Positions 34,399 through 46,530 of a DNA stretch of 64,000 nt are shown in pieces. The position numbers and the translations under genes are program-made. The first letter of the stretch is position 1. Each line of letters begins with the position of its first letter. Source of the stretch: Posidonia oceanica. Lineage: Eukaryota; Streptophyta; Magnoliopsida; Alismatales; Posidoniaceae. Location: assembly GCA_037176725.1 (NCBI GenBank), contig JAZBRS010000044.1, positions 8,618,001 through 8,682,000 on the forward strand, read 5' to 3'. The notes beneath the pieces were generated by a model. That model was not told the origin of the DNA. It worked only from the letters and a program-made list of their open reading frames with translations, and did not search any database.

Positions 34399-35601
34399 CT
34401 AGTCAGTCCGGGCCTTTTTCGACCTCCTGGCATCAGGAAACAGAGGTGCGCTAGGTGGGATCTCATTAATGGGCCAGAGCCCCTGCACTTCAGTCAGATA
34501 CTCAGGGGTACACCTTGAGCCCCTTGCTGTTGCAATGTCTGTTGATTTCACGCCATGGCGCATAAAGTTGGCTAGCTCCGTTGTAGCTGCGACTGTGCTA
34601 AAAGGATAGGGTTGGAGTAGCTTTGGCGCGGTGCTGTCGATGAACGCCCCTTGGCAGAGACCAAATTGCCACATGACCCGGATGGGGTGATACTCCACGA
34701 CTTCAGTGAACCCTGGCAGGACGACCAGCTACATGTTGCGCGCGTCGAAGAAAACGGTGAACGGCTTAGCTGTAGACGGGATGATACGCCAAGTTACTGT
34801 ATCATCTATCAGCTGTTCCAGCCTTTCATACTCCTCATGGACAGTCTTGATGGTCTTGGCATGGCCGCTGCTGCAGTATGTCTCAAATGTGTGCTTCTGG
34901 GGGCGTAGGATGTCTACCTCTAGGTGTCCGGCCAGCCACACTTGCACTAGAGCTCCGTAGCCATGAAAGTGGCGGCAGCGGTGCGAAATACGGTCCAGTC
35001 CGCGGTATGTCTCGGCTAAGACGACAGGTGCCAGGTTGATTTGGTGGGTCACCACGGCAAGGGCGATCTCTGCAACTTCAATAGCGACAGTCATTCAGCC
35101 GTGATTGAAGATCAGCTCGCCCAGGAAGCAGGTGACAAAGCCGCGAAGCCATAAATCATCTCCTAGTTCGGTGCGCTTCTTGGAAACCTCCTCAAAGTAG
35201 TTCAAGTGGAGCGCAGGTATGGGCTCGTCGACGTAGACCAGTCTCTTCTCATTGCTTTGAGCAGAGAGCCCCGTGAGTTGCCTCAGGACGGTGACATAGC
35301 CAGAACACTTCATAAACATAGTAGGTCCCATGAGTGTGGAGAAGCCGCAGATTCGGTGCACCTCCTCCAGTGTAAGTGTTAGTTCTGTTCTGCCGAAACG
35401 GAAGACATGGTGCGCTGGTTTCCAGAACCTTGTAGTAGCGCACAAGAGATGTCGGCTGACCTCCACATCAGCAGCTTTCAGAAGTCTGGGTGGGATGCCC
35501 CACAGGCTCAGCTTCTCACAATCAGCTTCAAAGAGCATGGTGATCCATCCTCAAAGAGTCTCAGAGCTGTGTGCTGGAGTCACCAAGGTGGGGAAACCCA
35601 T
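34399..35601 (-). pseudogene. Sense PMD/DUF7745-like gene of element C
   Basis: Starts ATG at 35601 (MGFPTLVTP, as in D) and ends TAG at 34401-34399, about 400 codons. Segments: LWGIPPRLLKAADVEVSRHL, FWKPAHHVFRFG, TLEEVHRICGF, LWLRGFVTCFLGEL, APVVLAETYRGLD, TWRIIPS and YHPIRVMWQFG. This order fits the plant DUF7745 / mobile-domain proteins often annotated near gypsy elements. Stops: TGA early (D has Arg), TGA near 35090 (D has Trp) and TAG near 34730 (D has Arg). Same strand as pol, 1.4 kb downstream of integrase. Role unknown; no catalytic motif seen. Confidence 0.75.
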
Positions 35602-36965
35602 TGCAGGCGAGAGTGCAGGCAGCTGGTGCGAAATCTTCAAGTACCTGAAGCCAAAGCTGTTTCATCAATCCGGAACATGTACAGGCATGTAATACTGGCA
35701 GACAGAGAAGCAGGTGTGCATATAAAGCAGTTCAAACGCTACAGCTAGCAATCAGACCACAGAATTCAAGCACACTCAGCTAAGCAAAAGGGTGGCATCG
35801 TCTGTATAGGGCGGAGCCGCACAAAAAGCCCTCTTGTCCTCGTCTGTGCGGAACGAGGAGACAAGGGAAGGGGGCTTCATTCGTCTGGAACGAAGTCACA
35901 AAGGAGGCGCGCTTGATAGTGAATAGATGCATGCATGATCTATACTAAACCTATCGCCCTCAGCATATGGAGTGCTTGATGCCTGCTGCAAAGGAAGGAG
36001 TGGTCTATGACTCACCAGACTCTACTCGGACTCCTAACTTTTGGTGGCACTCCGGAAAGGGTATTATGGGCGTACGGGTGGTGGTGTAGTGAGGACGGGC
36101 TCCATGCCAAACTCTCAAGGAGCCACACTTACTCTATTCATTGTTTCTTCTCCTTCTTGCTCCCACATAGGCATGTAGGTTTCCCTTATCCCTGGCTTAG
36201 GGGGATGATGGGTGTCAGGTAATGGCTGGGAGGAATGGCTAGGCCCCACGGGATCTGTGTATTTCCCAGCGCAAACTTGGTTCTTCCCTAAGGTTGGTGA
36301 AAGGGGGCGGGATCACACTGCTTGCCTTTATTTCTAGGGCTGACTTTTGTCTTTGCCCCTCTTTTGTCTTCCTTGTTTTTTTTTTTTTTTGCTTTTTCTG
36401 TTTGTCTTTTCCTTTTTTTGTTCTTTCTCTCTTTCCTCTTTTTTTCTTTGGCTTGTAGGCTTCTACTGTCCCTAACTTAGAGGTAATGGGTGCTTGGTTT
36501 TGAGACAGAAGGGGTTAGGCCTTGTATGACTTGTGGATTTACTGGTGTGGATTTGGGTCCTCCTCCAAGGCAGATTGGAGGGACAAGGTGGTGCTGCACA
36601 CCTCTATCTCTAGGGTTAGCTTCTGTCTTCGCCTTCTAGTCTTCTGTGGTGGCTAGGCTAAGGCATGTGGGTCTTGCTTATACTCTCTCACACCCTAGGA
36701 TTTTTTCTCCCTCTTGAGGTGTAAGTCCTGAAAGGGTTTAGACATTTCGTCTGTCCTCACTGGTTAGGACATCCAGGTAGTGTCAGGTGAGGTAGACGGT
36801 ACTCCTGCCAGGGCAGGCGAGCAACTCCGATTTTCGTCATCGGGCTTACGATAATGCACATAATATATTTACATCTTGTTTGCTAAAAAATAAACAAGCC
36901 TAAAATGCATGAAAAAGAGGGGATGCAAGAAGTAAGAAAGAAAAGGCGTGCAAGGCAGCGGCGAG
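35602..36965 (-). other. Post-pol spacer of element C
   Basis: No gene. It corresponds to 59474-60722 of D and includes an A-rich tract (T-rich on the + strand at 36375-36450). Several scattered short ORFs are not conserved in D. Confidence 0.6.
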
Positions 36966-38200
36966 CTATTGGTAGTACTTCTTGAGGTAGCATGAATTGA
37001 CCAGCTCAGACTGCTCGACCTGGTCCTTGTCCTCAAGGACTACTGTGCCGCCGGAGAAGATCCGCTTAACCAAGAAGGGGCCACGCCAGTTAGGCCAGAA
37101 TTTCCCTCGGCCATCGGGGAGATGGATGGCTCGGAGGACCATATCCCTTGGATTGAAGCTTCTAGGCCTAACCTTCTTCAGGTATGCTCTGGTCGAACGC
37201 TTCTGGTAGCACTGAGCATGATGTATGGCTTGCAGCCTATGCTCATCAATCAGATTCAGCTGGATGCGACGGTCTTCGACCCATTCTGCTTCTTCCAGCT
37301 CAGCTTCTCGTAGGATCCGTAGTGAGGGGATCTCTACTTCGACAGGCAGCACTGCCTCTATGCCGTACACCAAAGAATATGGGGTGGCTCCTGTTGAGGT
37401 CCGGACTGATGTCCTGTACGCCCAGAGTGCGTATGGAAGCTTATCATGCCAGTCCTTGTGAGTCTTTGCCATATTTTTCAAGATTTTGATAAGGTTCTTG
37501 TTGGCAGACTCTACCGCGCCATTCATCTGTGGCCGATAAGGCGAGGATCGGTGGTGCTTGATGTGGAAGCTCTGCAGGTAGTCTTCGATCCTAAAGTTTG
37601 TGCCGTTATCTGAGATGAGCGCGTGTGGGACCCCATACCAGGCTATGATATTGTTTCTGATAAACTTTTCGGTAGCCACGGCAGTAACTGTCTTGTAGGA
37701 GGCCACTTCCACCCACTTAGTAAAGTAGTCGATCACTACCAGAATGTAGTGATGACCATTGGAAGCTAGTGGGTGTATGGCGCCAATGACGTCGATCCCC
37801 TAGGTGGAGAAGGGCCAAGGCGAAGACATGCTGTGCAATTCCTGTGGGGGAGCGTGTATGAAGTTCCCATGTATCTGGCAGCTATGGCATTTGCACACAA
37901 ATTGGCAGCAGTCTACCTCCATGGTTGACCAGAAGTAGCCATGGAGCATAATCTTCTTGGTCAGCAACACACCATTCATGTGAGGGCCGCAGGTCCCTGC
38001 ATGAACTTGGAGCATCAGGGTGTCGGCCTCCTTCTTGTCTACGCAGCGTAGGAGCATCTGGTTATAAGATCTTCTGTACAGCTGTCCTGCCCCTATGACG
38101 TACTTCGACGCCAGATGTGCCAAAGTCTTTCTAGCTGTTGCTGAGGCGCTAGGCGGGGGGCTATCGATTTCCAGGAAGACTTTAATATCGTAGTACCAGG
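36966..38200 (-). pseudogene. Integrase of element C
   Basis: HHCC zinc part (VHAGTCGPHMNG, then CKCHSC), followed by the core: GIDVIGAI (first Asp, near 37790), ISDNGTNF (second Asp, near 37610) and NGAVESANKN (Glu, near 37510). The catalytic triad is intact. It ends NSCYLKKYYQ with TAG at 36966. One TAG near 37801 replaces the Trp of STWGID that D retains. A short deletion after DNGTNF relative to D. Confidence 0.9.
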
Positions 38201-38770
38201 GGAGCTCCTCTGTCGGATCTGCTTCTTCGATAATCATGCAGTGTGCGGGCTGTTCCACACGAGAGACTGATACGTCCACTGCACGATGTTCGGGTATGGA
38301 GAGCCAAGATGCTAGGGTTGCTAGAGCATCTGCATAGGCATTCTTGGCTCTATTCATGTAGGTGAAGTGGATGTTTTCAAATTCTTCTATCAGCTTCAGG
38401 AGGCACTCATGGTAGGGTACCAGCTTAGGGTCCTTGGTCTTCCAGTCGTCATTGACCTGGGAGATGACCAACATCGCATCTCCGTGCACATGTAGCCTGC
38501 GCACATCATGCTCGAGTGCGACTTGCAGTCCCTGAAGGCAGGCTTCATATTCTGCTTCATTGTTGGTGCAAGGGAATATCATCTTCCTTGCAAAAGGGAT
38601 TAGAACTCCCTGCGGTGTTGATAGGACAGTGCCGATGCCTCTGCCCCTTCTATTTACTGCGCCATCGAAGTACAGATGCCACTGTAATTCATCTTCAGGA
38701 TCCTTCTATTCTGAATCCTCCATGGCGAACAAGATGTCTTCATCGGGGAACTGTGTCTGCAGAGGTTGAT
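38201..38770 (-). pseudogene. Archaeal-type RNase H (aRH) of element C
   Basis: LYFDGAVNRRGRGIG (38690 region), NNEAEYEACLQGL and HGDAMLVISQV supply the acidic residues; NAYADALATLASW closes the domain. One in-frame TAG near 38708 just before it. It lies between the first RNase H and integrase, as in A and D. Confidence 0.85.
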
Positions 38771-40060
38771 ATTCAGGTAAGGGAAGTCGGTTAGATGATC
38801 TGCCATGGCTTGTCCCTTCATTGATTTCTGCGTGACGAAGGTGATGTCATATTGAGACAATAACACTTGCCACTTGACACATCTGCCTACCATAGCCGGC
38901 TTCTGAAAAAGGTACTTGATGGGGTCATGCCGACATAAGAGCTGGACCGGGTGCGCCATCATGTAATGCCTTAACTTCCGTGCAGCCTAGACTAGGGATA
39001 GGCAGGTCTTCTCAATGGTGCTATACCTGGCTTCGCAATCAGTAAACTTCTTGCTCAGGTAGTAGATGGCACGCTCCTTTCTACTAGTTTCATCATGTTG
39101 GCCCAAGACGGCGCCCATGGAATGCTGTGTGGTAGAAAGATAGAGAATCAGGGGTCTCCCTGGCACGGGGGAGATCAAGATAGGAGGCTTGATCAGGAGT
39201 TGCTTGATCTTGTCAAATGCAGCTTGGCACTCCTCACTCCAGTTGATTCGTGCATTCAGGAGCTTGAAGATCGTTTTGCAAATGGGTGTGAGTTGCGCAA
39301 TGAACCGGCTAATAAACTGCAGACGCCCCAGCAGGCCTCTGACTTCTTTCTCAGTCTTGGGAGGTGGCATATCCATGATGGCTTTGGCCTTACTCAGGTC
39401 CACTTCGATCCCCCTCTGGTTGACGATATAGCCCAATAGCTTGCCGGATGATACCCCGAACACGCATTTACTGGGGTTAAGGTGAAGCTTGTACTTCCTC
39501 AGGCGATCAAAGAGCTTCGTGAGGCAGATAAGGTGATCCTCAGGCTCTCTAGACTTAGCAATAATGTCGTCCACATAGACCTCAACTTCTTGGTGCATGA
39601 GATCGTGGAATAATGCTGCCATCGCCCTCTGATATGTTGCTCCGGCATTCTTGAGCCCAAATGGCATGACCTGATAGCAGAAGACCCCCCAGGGGGTGAT
39701 AAATGAGGTCTTCTCCATGTCTTCTTCTGCCATTCTGATTTGATTGTAGCCAGAGAAGCCGTCCATGAAGGAGAGCATCTTGTGCCCCGCAGTGTTGTCC
39801 ACAGGACATCAATGTGCGGCAGAGGGAAGTCGTCCTTAGGATTGGCTTTGTTTAGATCCCTATAATCAATGCACATACGGACCCGTCCGTCCTTCTTGGG
39901 CACAGGCACAACATTCGCGAGCCACTCCGGATAAAGGACGACCTTGAGAAAACCAACGCTGTGCTGCTTCATGATTTCCTCCTTGATTTTGAGTAGCCAC
40001 TAGGGTCGCCACTTCCGAAGTTTCTGCTTTACCGGCTTCGCATCTGAATCTAAAGGCAAG
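38771..40060 (-). pseudogene. pol: Reverse transcriptase and RNase H of element C
   Basis: RT motifs: RMCIDYRDLNK near 39870, DFPLPHIDV, SFMDGFSGYNQI, MPFGLKNAGATYQ and the catalytic YVDDII near 39570. RNase H: YLSTTQHSMGAVLG, YYLSKKFTD, LRHYMMAHPV. One frameshift near 39800 (two bases missing relative to D) and a TAG near 38996 at a Trp codon; D has TAG at the same codon, so that change may be shared by descent. Confidence 0.9.
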
Positions 40061-41534
40061 TTGTGCACTACGATCTCGACATCAAGGCCGACCATGTCTT
40101 CATAGCTCTAGGCGAAGACATCTGCATATTCCGTAAGGAATGCAATAAACTCTGCTCTGGCCTGGGGCGACAGTAAGGCACTGATGCGGACTTCCCTGAC
40201 ATCTTCAGTTGTGCCAACATTGATAACCTCCGTCTCTTCCTCGACATGGAGGTTGGGCACTTTTGGGTCGTCATCATAAGGCTGGAACTCAGGCGATGGT
40301 TTGTCATTCTCATCCACGCTGACATCCCCCTCCTCTTCATATGCAATGAGTTCTGAGAGGATCTCCTTCTCAAATGTAGGATCTGTAATGTCGAAGGAGT
40401 GGATAGGTTCCGCCTCTTGATCCGAATGACGCCTCAAGATAGTCACACTCACCCGAGTATTTCTGTGGGCTCGGTGAGTGACGTCTACTTCAGTGGCCCC
40501 TGGTCCCGTGGGCTGATCTGGCTGCTCTGGTACCACTGTCACTGCTGGGACTGTCTGGACTGCTGGGACTGCTCTGTCTGCTACTGCTGCTGTCTGTGTT
40601 GTCTCATTCTCCGTGTTCTCAGATGTGCTTGCAGGGAGTGCCGGAGATGGACAACCGTTCTCTAGGAGACGAATCTGTGTACTGTTGCTGAATGCACTGC
40701 TTGTGCGGGGCATGCGCCACACGAACCATATAAACCCGCCTTCAGGCTGCGAGGTGATTAACTCGTCTGGTATGGTGGGTGCTGTCTCTAGTTCTTCTTC
40801 TAAGACCATGATCGAGGGATGGTCTTGCGGGGAGGAGGGACCTGTAGCCATGGCTTTCCCTTTCCTCAGCATCTGCTGCTCGACGGCGTCTTCAGCGAAC
40901 ACCGCGAGTTGTTCCTAGATGAGTAGCTCCAAGTCTTCAAGCCTGTCTACCACCTGTGCTTCTGCAGTCGCACCTTCCTCGTCTTCAAAGGGTGTGTCGA
41001 TGTAATAGGCGCTAGCGGCTTCTTCAAAGTCCTACCCGGCGATTCCTTCGCCTACGGGGTCTACTCTGGCTTCCAGACATATCAACGACCAGGACATCTA
41101 TTCTGTTACTGGTTGGTTGACTGGCTGACCTCCTGGCGTGACTGGTTGCGGTACTGGGGGGTCAGAGATGCGAACAGGCTGGTCAGGGATGCCGCTAACA
41201 GTGGCACCGATAGGGACAGTGTTGGAGCTGGAGGGGAGGCGAAGGCGCTCTTCTGAAGGTCCAATAGCTGGACGGTTGCTCTGAGGGATGAAGCGCCGGC
41301 ACCCATGTGTGATGCTAGTTGTTTCTCTGTAGTAGCGGTGGGGGTCTTTCACAACATTAGATCTGCTGAAGCTGATGGCGGTATGGCTGATGGTGCCGCT
41401 TGCTTTGCTTGTGGAGCTACTGATGAGGCGGGCTGAGTCATGCCATCGCCTGAATCGACTGATTGCACCCCCAGAAAAGGTAACTTCAGTGCTGGTGCGG
41501 CTGCGACCGTGAGTGGACAAGTGGCTGGTGCCTA
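40061..41534 (-). pseudogene. Linker between G-patch and RT of element C
   Basis: No enzymatic domain. The segment matching D includes DHPSIMVLEEELETAP, HSFDITDPTFE and NLHVEEETEVINVG (acidic). TAG stops at a Trp of FAWSYEDM (near 40110; D has Trp) and at LIQEQL (near 40915). At least one frameshift near 41525. Confidence 0.7.
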
Positions 41535-42850
41535 CAGAGGTGTTCCGGATTTTGGAGCTTCTGAAATGACTGTCATAGGTACTGGTGAAGCTGCAGAGGA
41601 AGAAACTGTCATCTCTGACACAGACTTTGCTGAATCTGCCACTGTATCAGGATAAGGGAGGGCCAGGTAGACTGATCGGGAGACAGCAGGGCTGATCTGA
41701 GCCTTTTCCTTGGATTGTGCTGGGACAACCGTGCTAGGCCGCTCTTCATCAGAATAATAATCCTCTATGCAGACCCACTCCTCTGCCGGCAGTGGGGGGC
41801 TCTGGCATGGCGCTGGCTGGGCTGTTGTTGGGCTCGTGTTCGGGTCGAGAATACCTGCATTGACGAAGTTAGTGAGGTCCCGAGGGATCATGAGCTTCCA
41901 CTTCCCTGAATGCAGGCGCTCACCATCGCAGGGTTGCCATTCATATCCTAGGCCTTGGAACTTTTCGCGCTCCTCGGTAGTGACCGGCTCGGCGATCCCT
42001 TGGCCATGGCGCCCAAGTGGCGTTCCCTTCTCATAGCCCCACCTGCGGCAAATGTTCTCGACCATCCTGGAAAGGTTACAATGAACGGCCAGAGAGCTGA
42101 CACGCTCAAGAAGAGGAATAAAGTTAACCGGCTCAAACCGATTAACGCGGTACAAAGTATCCGACGGCTTAGGATCAAATTGGACAGTTGGCTGGGATAC
42201 AGAAGAGACCACCTCGACCGACTCCTTGTCGAAGTTTTCTGCCATGACGACAATAACATCGTCGTCGTAGCGAAACTTGGTCATACGGTGGAGGGTCGAG
42301 GGGATCACCTGATGCTTGTGCAGCCAAGGGTGCCTAAGCAGAAGATTAAAAGAGGGCTCCAAGTCGACGACATAGAATTTGACATCGAATTCGACCGGGC
42401 CAATGGTAAGAGGGATAACCAGGATTCCTAGAGAATCATGGTGCGTATTGTCGAAAGAGGTCATTCCCTTCATGACCGGCGTGATATCCTCGGCTTTGAA
42501 TCTGAGCTTCAATGCTGTGTGCAGGGGACAGACGTTAAGGCCTGACCCATTATCGACCAATGAGAGGGGAATGCGGAACCTTTTGAACTGCACCGTGATA
42601 AACAAGGGCTGATTATGGTTAGTCCCCGTTGGAGGCAGTTCATCGCTTGAAAAAGAGATGACCTGCAGCTCTGCGATCATACCCACCATATTTTCTAGGG
42701 TTGAAGGCTCGATGGCTTGGGACACATGGGCAGCCTGGAACACACAAGGAAAAGCCTCTCGATGTTCGTAGGAAGAATGGATCAGGTCCTAGATGGATAT
42801 GTCAGCCTTGACTTTTTTCAGCTGGGCCGTTATGTCAGCTGATGGTTGGT
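41535..42850 (-). pseudogene. Protease and G-patch of element C
   Basis: QLKKVKADISI, then a TAG where D has Trp (IWDLIH). VDNGSGLNVCPL (about 42560) is the DNG version of the protease active site used by both C and D. TIGPVEFDV and LLLRHPWL form the rest. G-patch: RRWGYEKGTPLGRHGQG near 42000-42050, then GLGYEW. Gag, which precedes this in D, is missing; the sequence changes to LTR U3 at about 42855. Confidence 0.85.
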
Positions 42851-42854
42851 CTTT

Positions 42855-44300
42855 TTTGGTGGTGGGGACAGTGGCTCTGGTGGTAGGTTCGGTTTGTAGG
42901 GATTGGTGGCAGTTTGGGGTGTGTTTTTGGAGGAGGCTTTGGGCAGGAGAGAGGGAAGGAGGAAAAGAGAGAAGAAGAGGAGGTCGTGGGCTTGGGCCTG
43001 CTGTGGAGGGGGTTTAGGAAAAAGAAGAAAAAAAATAAAGGAGGAGGGAGTGGGTTGAGTTGGGCCTGCTGGGAAAGAAGGAAGAAAAAATGGGGAAATG
43101 AAAAGAAAAGGAGGAAAAAGGGAAGAAGGAAAAAAGAAGAGAAGAAGAAGAAGAGAGTTTGAGTCTTGAGTTGTATTTTTAGATCTTTGAAGTGTGAGTT
43201 CTCCTAGGGTTTTGGATTTTCCAAGCTTTTTAGTTGCCTTCCTAGAGTTTAAGTGATTTTCAAGGCTTTGTCTTTTGTTTTTTTTTCAGAATTTTCTTTT
43301 AACTGTTTCTGAGGTTTTAAATTGTTTTTTTTAAATTTGATTAATTGTTTTCTTGTTAAGTTTTTTAATTAGGGTTTTTAATTGTTGTTTTTCTTTGAAG
43401 GATGGCTTTTCTTGGTTCTTTAGTTAAGTATTTTCTGGGATCTTTGTTTTGATTTTTTCTAAGTTTTTTGTTTTGATTGTTTTCCAGGTTCGCTACTTAG
43501 GTTTTTCTTTCTAATTGGGCTTTTCTTGTTCTCTCTTTTTTTTTTTGGATTAAGGTTTTGGGTTTCAGGGTTTTGGGTCTTAGGGGTGGATTAGGGTTTA
43601 GGGTTTTTAGGATTTGGTTTGTTATTAGGGTTTGGGGAGTGGATTAGGGTTTAGGTTTTTAGGATTTGGTTTATTATTAGGGTTTGGGGAGTGGATTAGG
43701 GTTTAGGGTTCAATGTGGGAGAAAGAAAAGAGAGGGAGAAGGGAAGAATGAAGGAAGGAAAGAAAGGAAGGGATAAGAGGAAATAAAGACTAAACATCAT
43801 GGGATAAGATAAAATAAAGTAAAATAAAGATAAAATAAAAGGTAGAGAGGAGAACAAGTGGGAAGGAGTAAGAACAGGGTGGGCCCACTGGAGAGAAAGA
43901 AAAAAGGAGAGAAAGAGTGGAAGAGATGGAGAAAGAGGAGGAGGATAATGAGGAGAGAGAAAAGAATAATCAGGAGAGAGAAAAAGGATAATCGGGAGAG
44001 AGAAAAGGATAATTGGAGAAGAAAGGAGGGGGAAAGCTTGGGTTTGGTAGGGGGTTTTGTGTGTGTGTGACCTAAGGTTTCTAGGGTTTGACCTAGGGTT
44101 TAATCTAGGGTTTTCTATGATTTTTTGAGGGGTTTTGGAAGGTTTAGGTTTTAGGGTTTTGAGAGAGTTTGGGTTTGGTTTGATGGCTAAGGTTTTGGGT
44201 TGAAGGAGAGTGAGCTTCCCGACCTCAGAGTTAGCTTCCAGGGCGCTTCCAGAGTGTCTCCAGCCAACTGTGACCCCTTGGCAAAAATGGAGTGTCTACA
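42855..44300 (-). mobile_element. U3 part of the element C 5' LTR
   Basis: On the minus strand starts TGTAGACACTCCATTTTTGCC at 44300. It is pyrimidine-rich with a TC-rich tract (43720-44030 as purines on +) and many AAACCCTAA-like telo-boxes (43550-43710 and 44080-44170). No U5 block, primer-binding site or gag leader is found before protease begins, so a deletion joins U3 to pol. No gene. Confidence 0.65.
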
Positions 44301-45885
44301 CCTACATAGCACCATCCAGCACCAACCTTGCAACCCAACACAGCAGCCACCACCATCATAGCCTCACCACCAGAGAGGAACCCAACCATCCATCCCTTAC
44401 ACACTCTCTGTTCGAGCTTCCCAAAGCCAGTGAAAGCAGGGGTGAGCACCCCCGCACCTTTCTCGAGCATCACTGACCCCCATCTGACCCCCCCATTGCC
44501 GACCATGCCTCATGACTCGGAGAGGAAGCTGCCAGCGTCGGGGAAGACAAACGCACGTCGACGCAGGTAAGCCCTCTCTCTCATGCATTAAATATCAATA
44601 AATCAATATTGTTTCTATATTGTCAATCAATCAGTGTGTGCTCGTTTGTATGCTTTAGTTTCTCATTAACTTGCCTGACTGGTGATGGGTTCTTCACCCA
44701 CATGAGGCCATCGACCGTTGAACGTGAGGTTTCCTTGTATCCCGGCAGGCCATTGCGTCATTTGTTTTGCTTGGTTTTCGACTCCTCTCCATCTTTCCAG
44801 ATGCTCCATGGGAGCCTCTCTTGCTCGTGGCCTTACCCGTGGTCAGCTGAGCTTGAGAGCTCCGACGTTGACGAGTGAGGATGGGTAGGAGCCATACTTG
44901 ATCTATTATGCATCGTCATGGGTTCATCATCTCATGTTTTTATCATTCTTCACATCCTCCACTCTCCATTGACGTCAGGGAGGCTCACCGGAGTTTGTGG
45001 CCCATTGCTATGGCCGTGAGCGACGGCTGAACCCACCCGCAAACGTGGGAGGTGGGTGGAAGCATGCATGCATCTACGTCATTATAGCTTTTTTGTGTCT
45101 TTTTTGTCTACTATTTTTGAACGATTGACCGAAATTTGTCCTGAGATTGCCTCAGAATTCCTTGGTTCAGTCGACCGTTTTGGACCGATTGACCAAAATT
45201 CCCTGACTCGGCTGACCATTTTTGTCCAATCGACCGAACATTCTCTCTCAGTTTTGGAGCCTTAATATCAAGCGAAACGGCATACCGTTTAGTTTCAGTA
45301 TGACAATTTTGTTTCTTTAGGTCAAATTTTCCCATTTGCATGGTTTTTTGGACCTTTTGATTCCTACTTGCATCCATTAGGGCGGTGATGCTTACTGTCT
45401 GGAGTTTTATGAATTGAGGCGTGATGATCCAGCAGACATCCCTAGTGGATGGTTTCGACGTAGTTCCTATGCACGAGTGTCTAATTCAGAACACTGACAG
45501 CATTGCTGAGCGTTTAGATTGCATGTTTTGTTTTCATCGTGCATCATGACATTTAGGCATACATTAAAGCATACATCATTACATGGCATAGCATCTATCG
45601 CCTTTGGGCGTACAACAAATGGCATTCGTTTGCCGACATTAGCCATAAATGAGCGGAACGTCCTAGAAAGACCTACTCACTCGGGCGCATGGGGGTGCCT
45701 AACCCCTTCCCCATGCGTAACAGGAGTCCTTGCCTTTTCTCTAGACTGCAATGACCTTGTGTCGCATCCATTTTAGGATGGATTTATATGTATCAATTTG
45801 CATTGTTTCTTTGTGTTTCCCGCATCTGATTTTCCTCGTCTTACGGTTTTCAAATAGACTAGGTGGCGACTCCATATTTTGTTCC
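44301..45885 (+). mobile_element. 3' LTR of element E, second part
   Basis: Continues the E LTR after the CCTAC duplication and matches 22016-22722 as far as 45024. Unique to this copy are CGATTGACCGAAAT-type repeats (45120-45240) and the U5 block at 45690-45730 (GGGTGCCTAACCCCTTCCCC) followed by GGTGGCGACTCC. The last part of U5 is missing; at about 45885 the sequence changes to an A-family fragment. Confidence 0.8.
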
Positions 45886-46530
45886 ATCTCTTCAACTGAG
45901 GCCAAGACTAATTCCCTCCACCTAATTTCAAATATAGGGGAGCAAATAATAGTATTGCTATACTTTTCCTTGGCAAGAATAACATATTCAATCCTTCAAG
46001 AGCCGGGAAAGGTACATCTTTGACTACTAATAAGTATCAAAGAAGTGTGCAGGTGGCGATCGCATCAGCAACCCATACACAGGCGACTACAACACAAGTC
46101 CCACCGTGACCCTGCACATAGTACACTTCGGGCACTACTGCAAAAGAAGAAAATTTTGGCCCCGAATCAGAGCAAAATTGAAAGATGAGCTCCCACCTTT
46201 GGAATTCATATGGTGTATGGAGACACGTTACTTCGACTAAAAGGTGAACACTGGTTTGGCAAAAAAAGGATTCACTCCCTCACCCGGTTTTTTATTCATA
46301 GAACTCCTTTACTTGCCAAATCGAGTTGTGGGATGGCGGTCCTTTTCCGAGAGTACTGGTCACACTCGAGAACGGAAAACACTTGACCACAACGAATTGC
46401 ATTCATTCATTTAGCATATGTCTATATGATCTGGGGCCAACTGTACTCCGTCGGCCTAACCTATCATATGGACCATTCATTACATTGAGTGTTACCTTGC
46501 ATTAGCATTGTTTACTTGAATCATGCATCC
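45886..46530 (+). mobile_element. Remnant of a second element A-family copy
   Basis: 45890-46060 matches the A post-pol spacer (11185-11350); 46090-46530 matches A's 3' region (17980-18340). What lies between in A, including both antisense genes, is absent. Element D is inserted directly after ATGCATCC at 46530. Confidence 0.7.

Larger units (their letters stand above)
31375..44300 (-). mobile_element. Element C: Tat-lineage retrotransposon, minus strand, gag missing
   Basis: A 12.9-kb insertion with perfect CCTAC duplications (31370-31374 and 44301-44305) and TG...CA ends (minus strand: TGTAGACACTCC at 44300, GCGTCCACA at 31375). From right to left it holds LTR U3 sequence, protease, G-patch, RT, RNase H, aRH, integrase, a sense PMD/DUF7745 gene, hairpin arrays and an LTR R-U5 end. 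Neither end is a copy of the other. Gag and the primer-binding site are absent. Coding parts are closely related to element D. Confidence 0.85.

Noticed and set aside
34387..34400. Plus-strand TGTAGACACCC resembling an LTR start
   Set aside because: It overlaps the end of the C PMD gene; nothing after it matches an LTR, so chance or a tiny remnant.
43550..43710. True interstitial telomere
   Set aside because: Units are irregular and embedded in an LTR; better read as telo-box promoter motifs.
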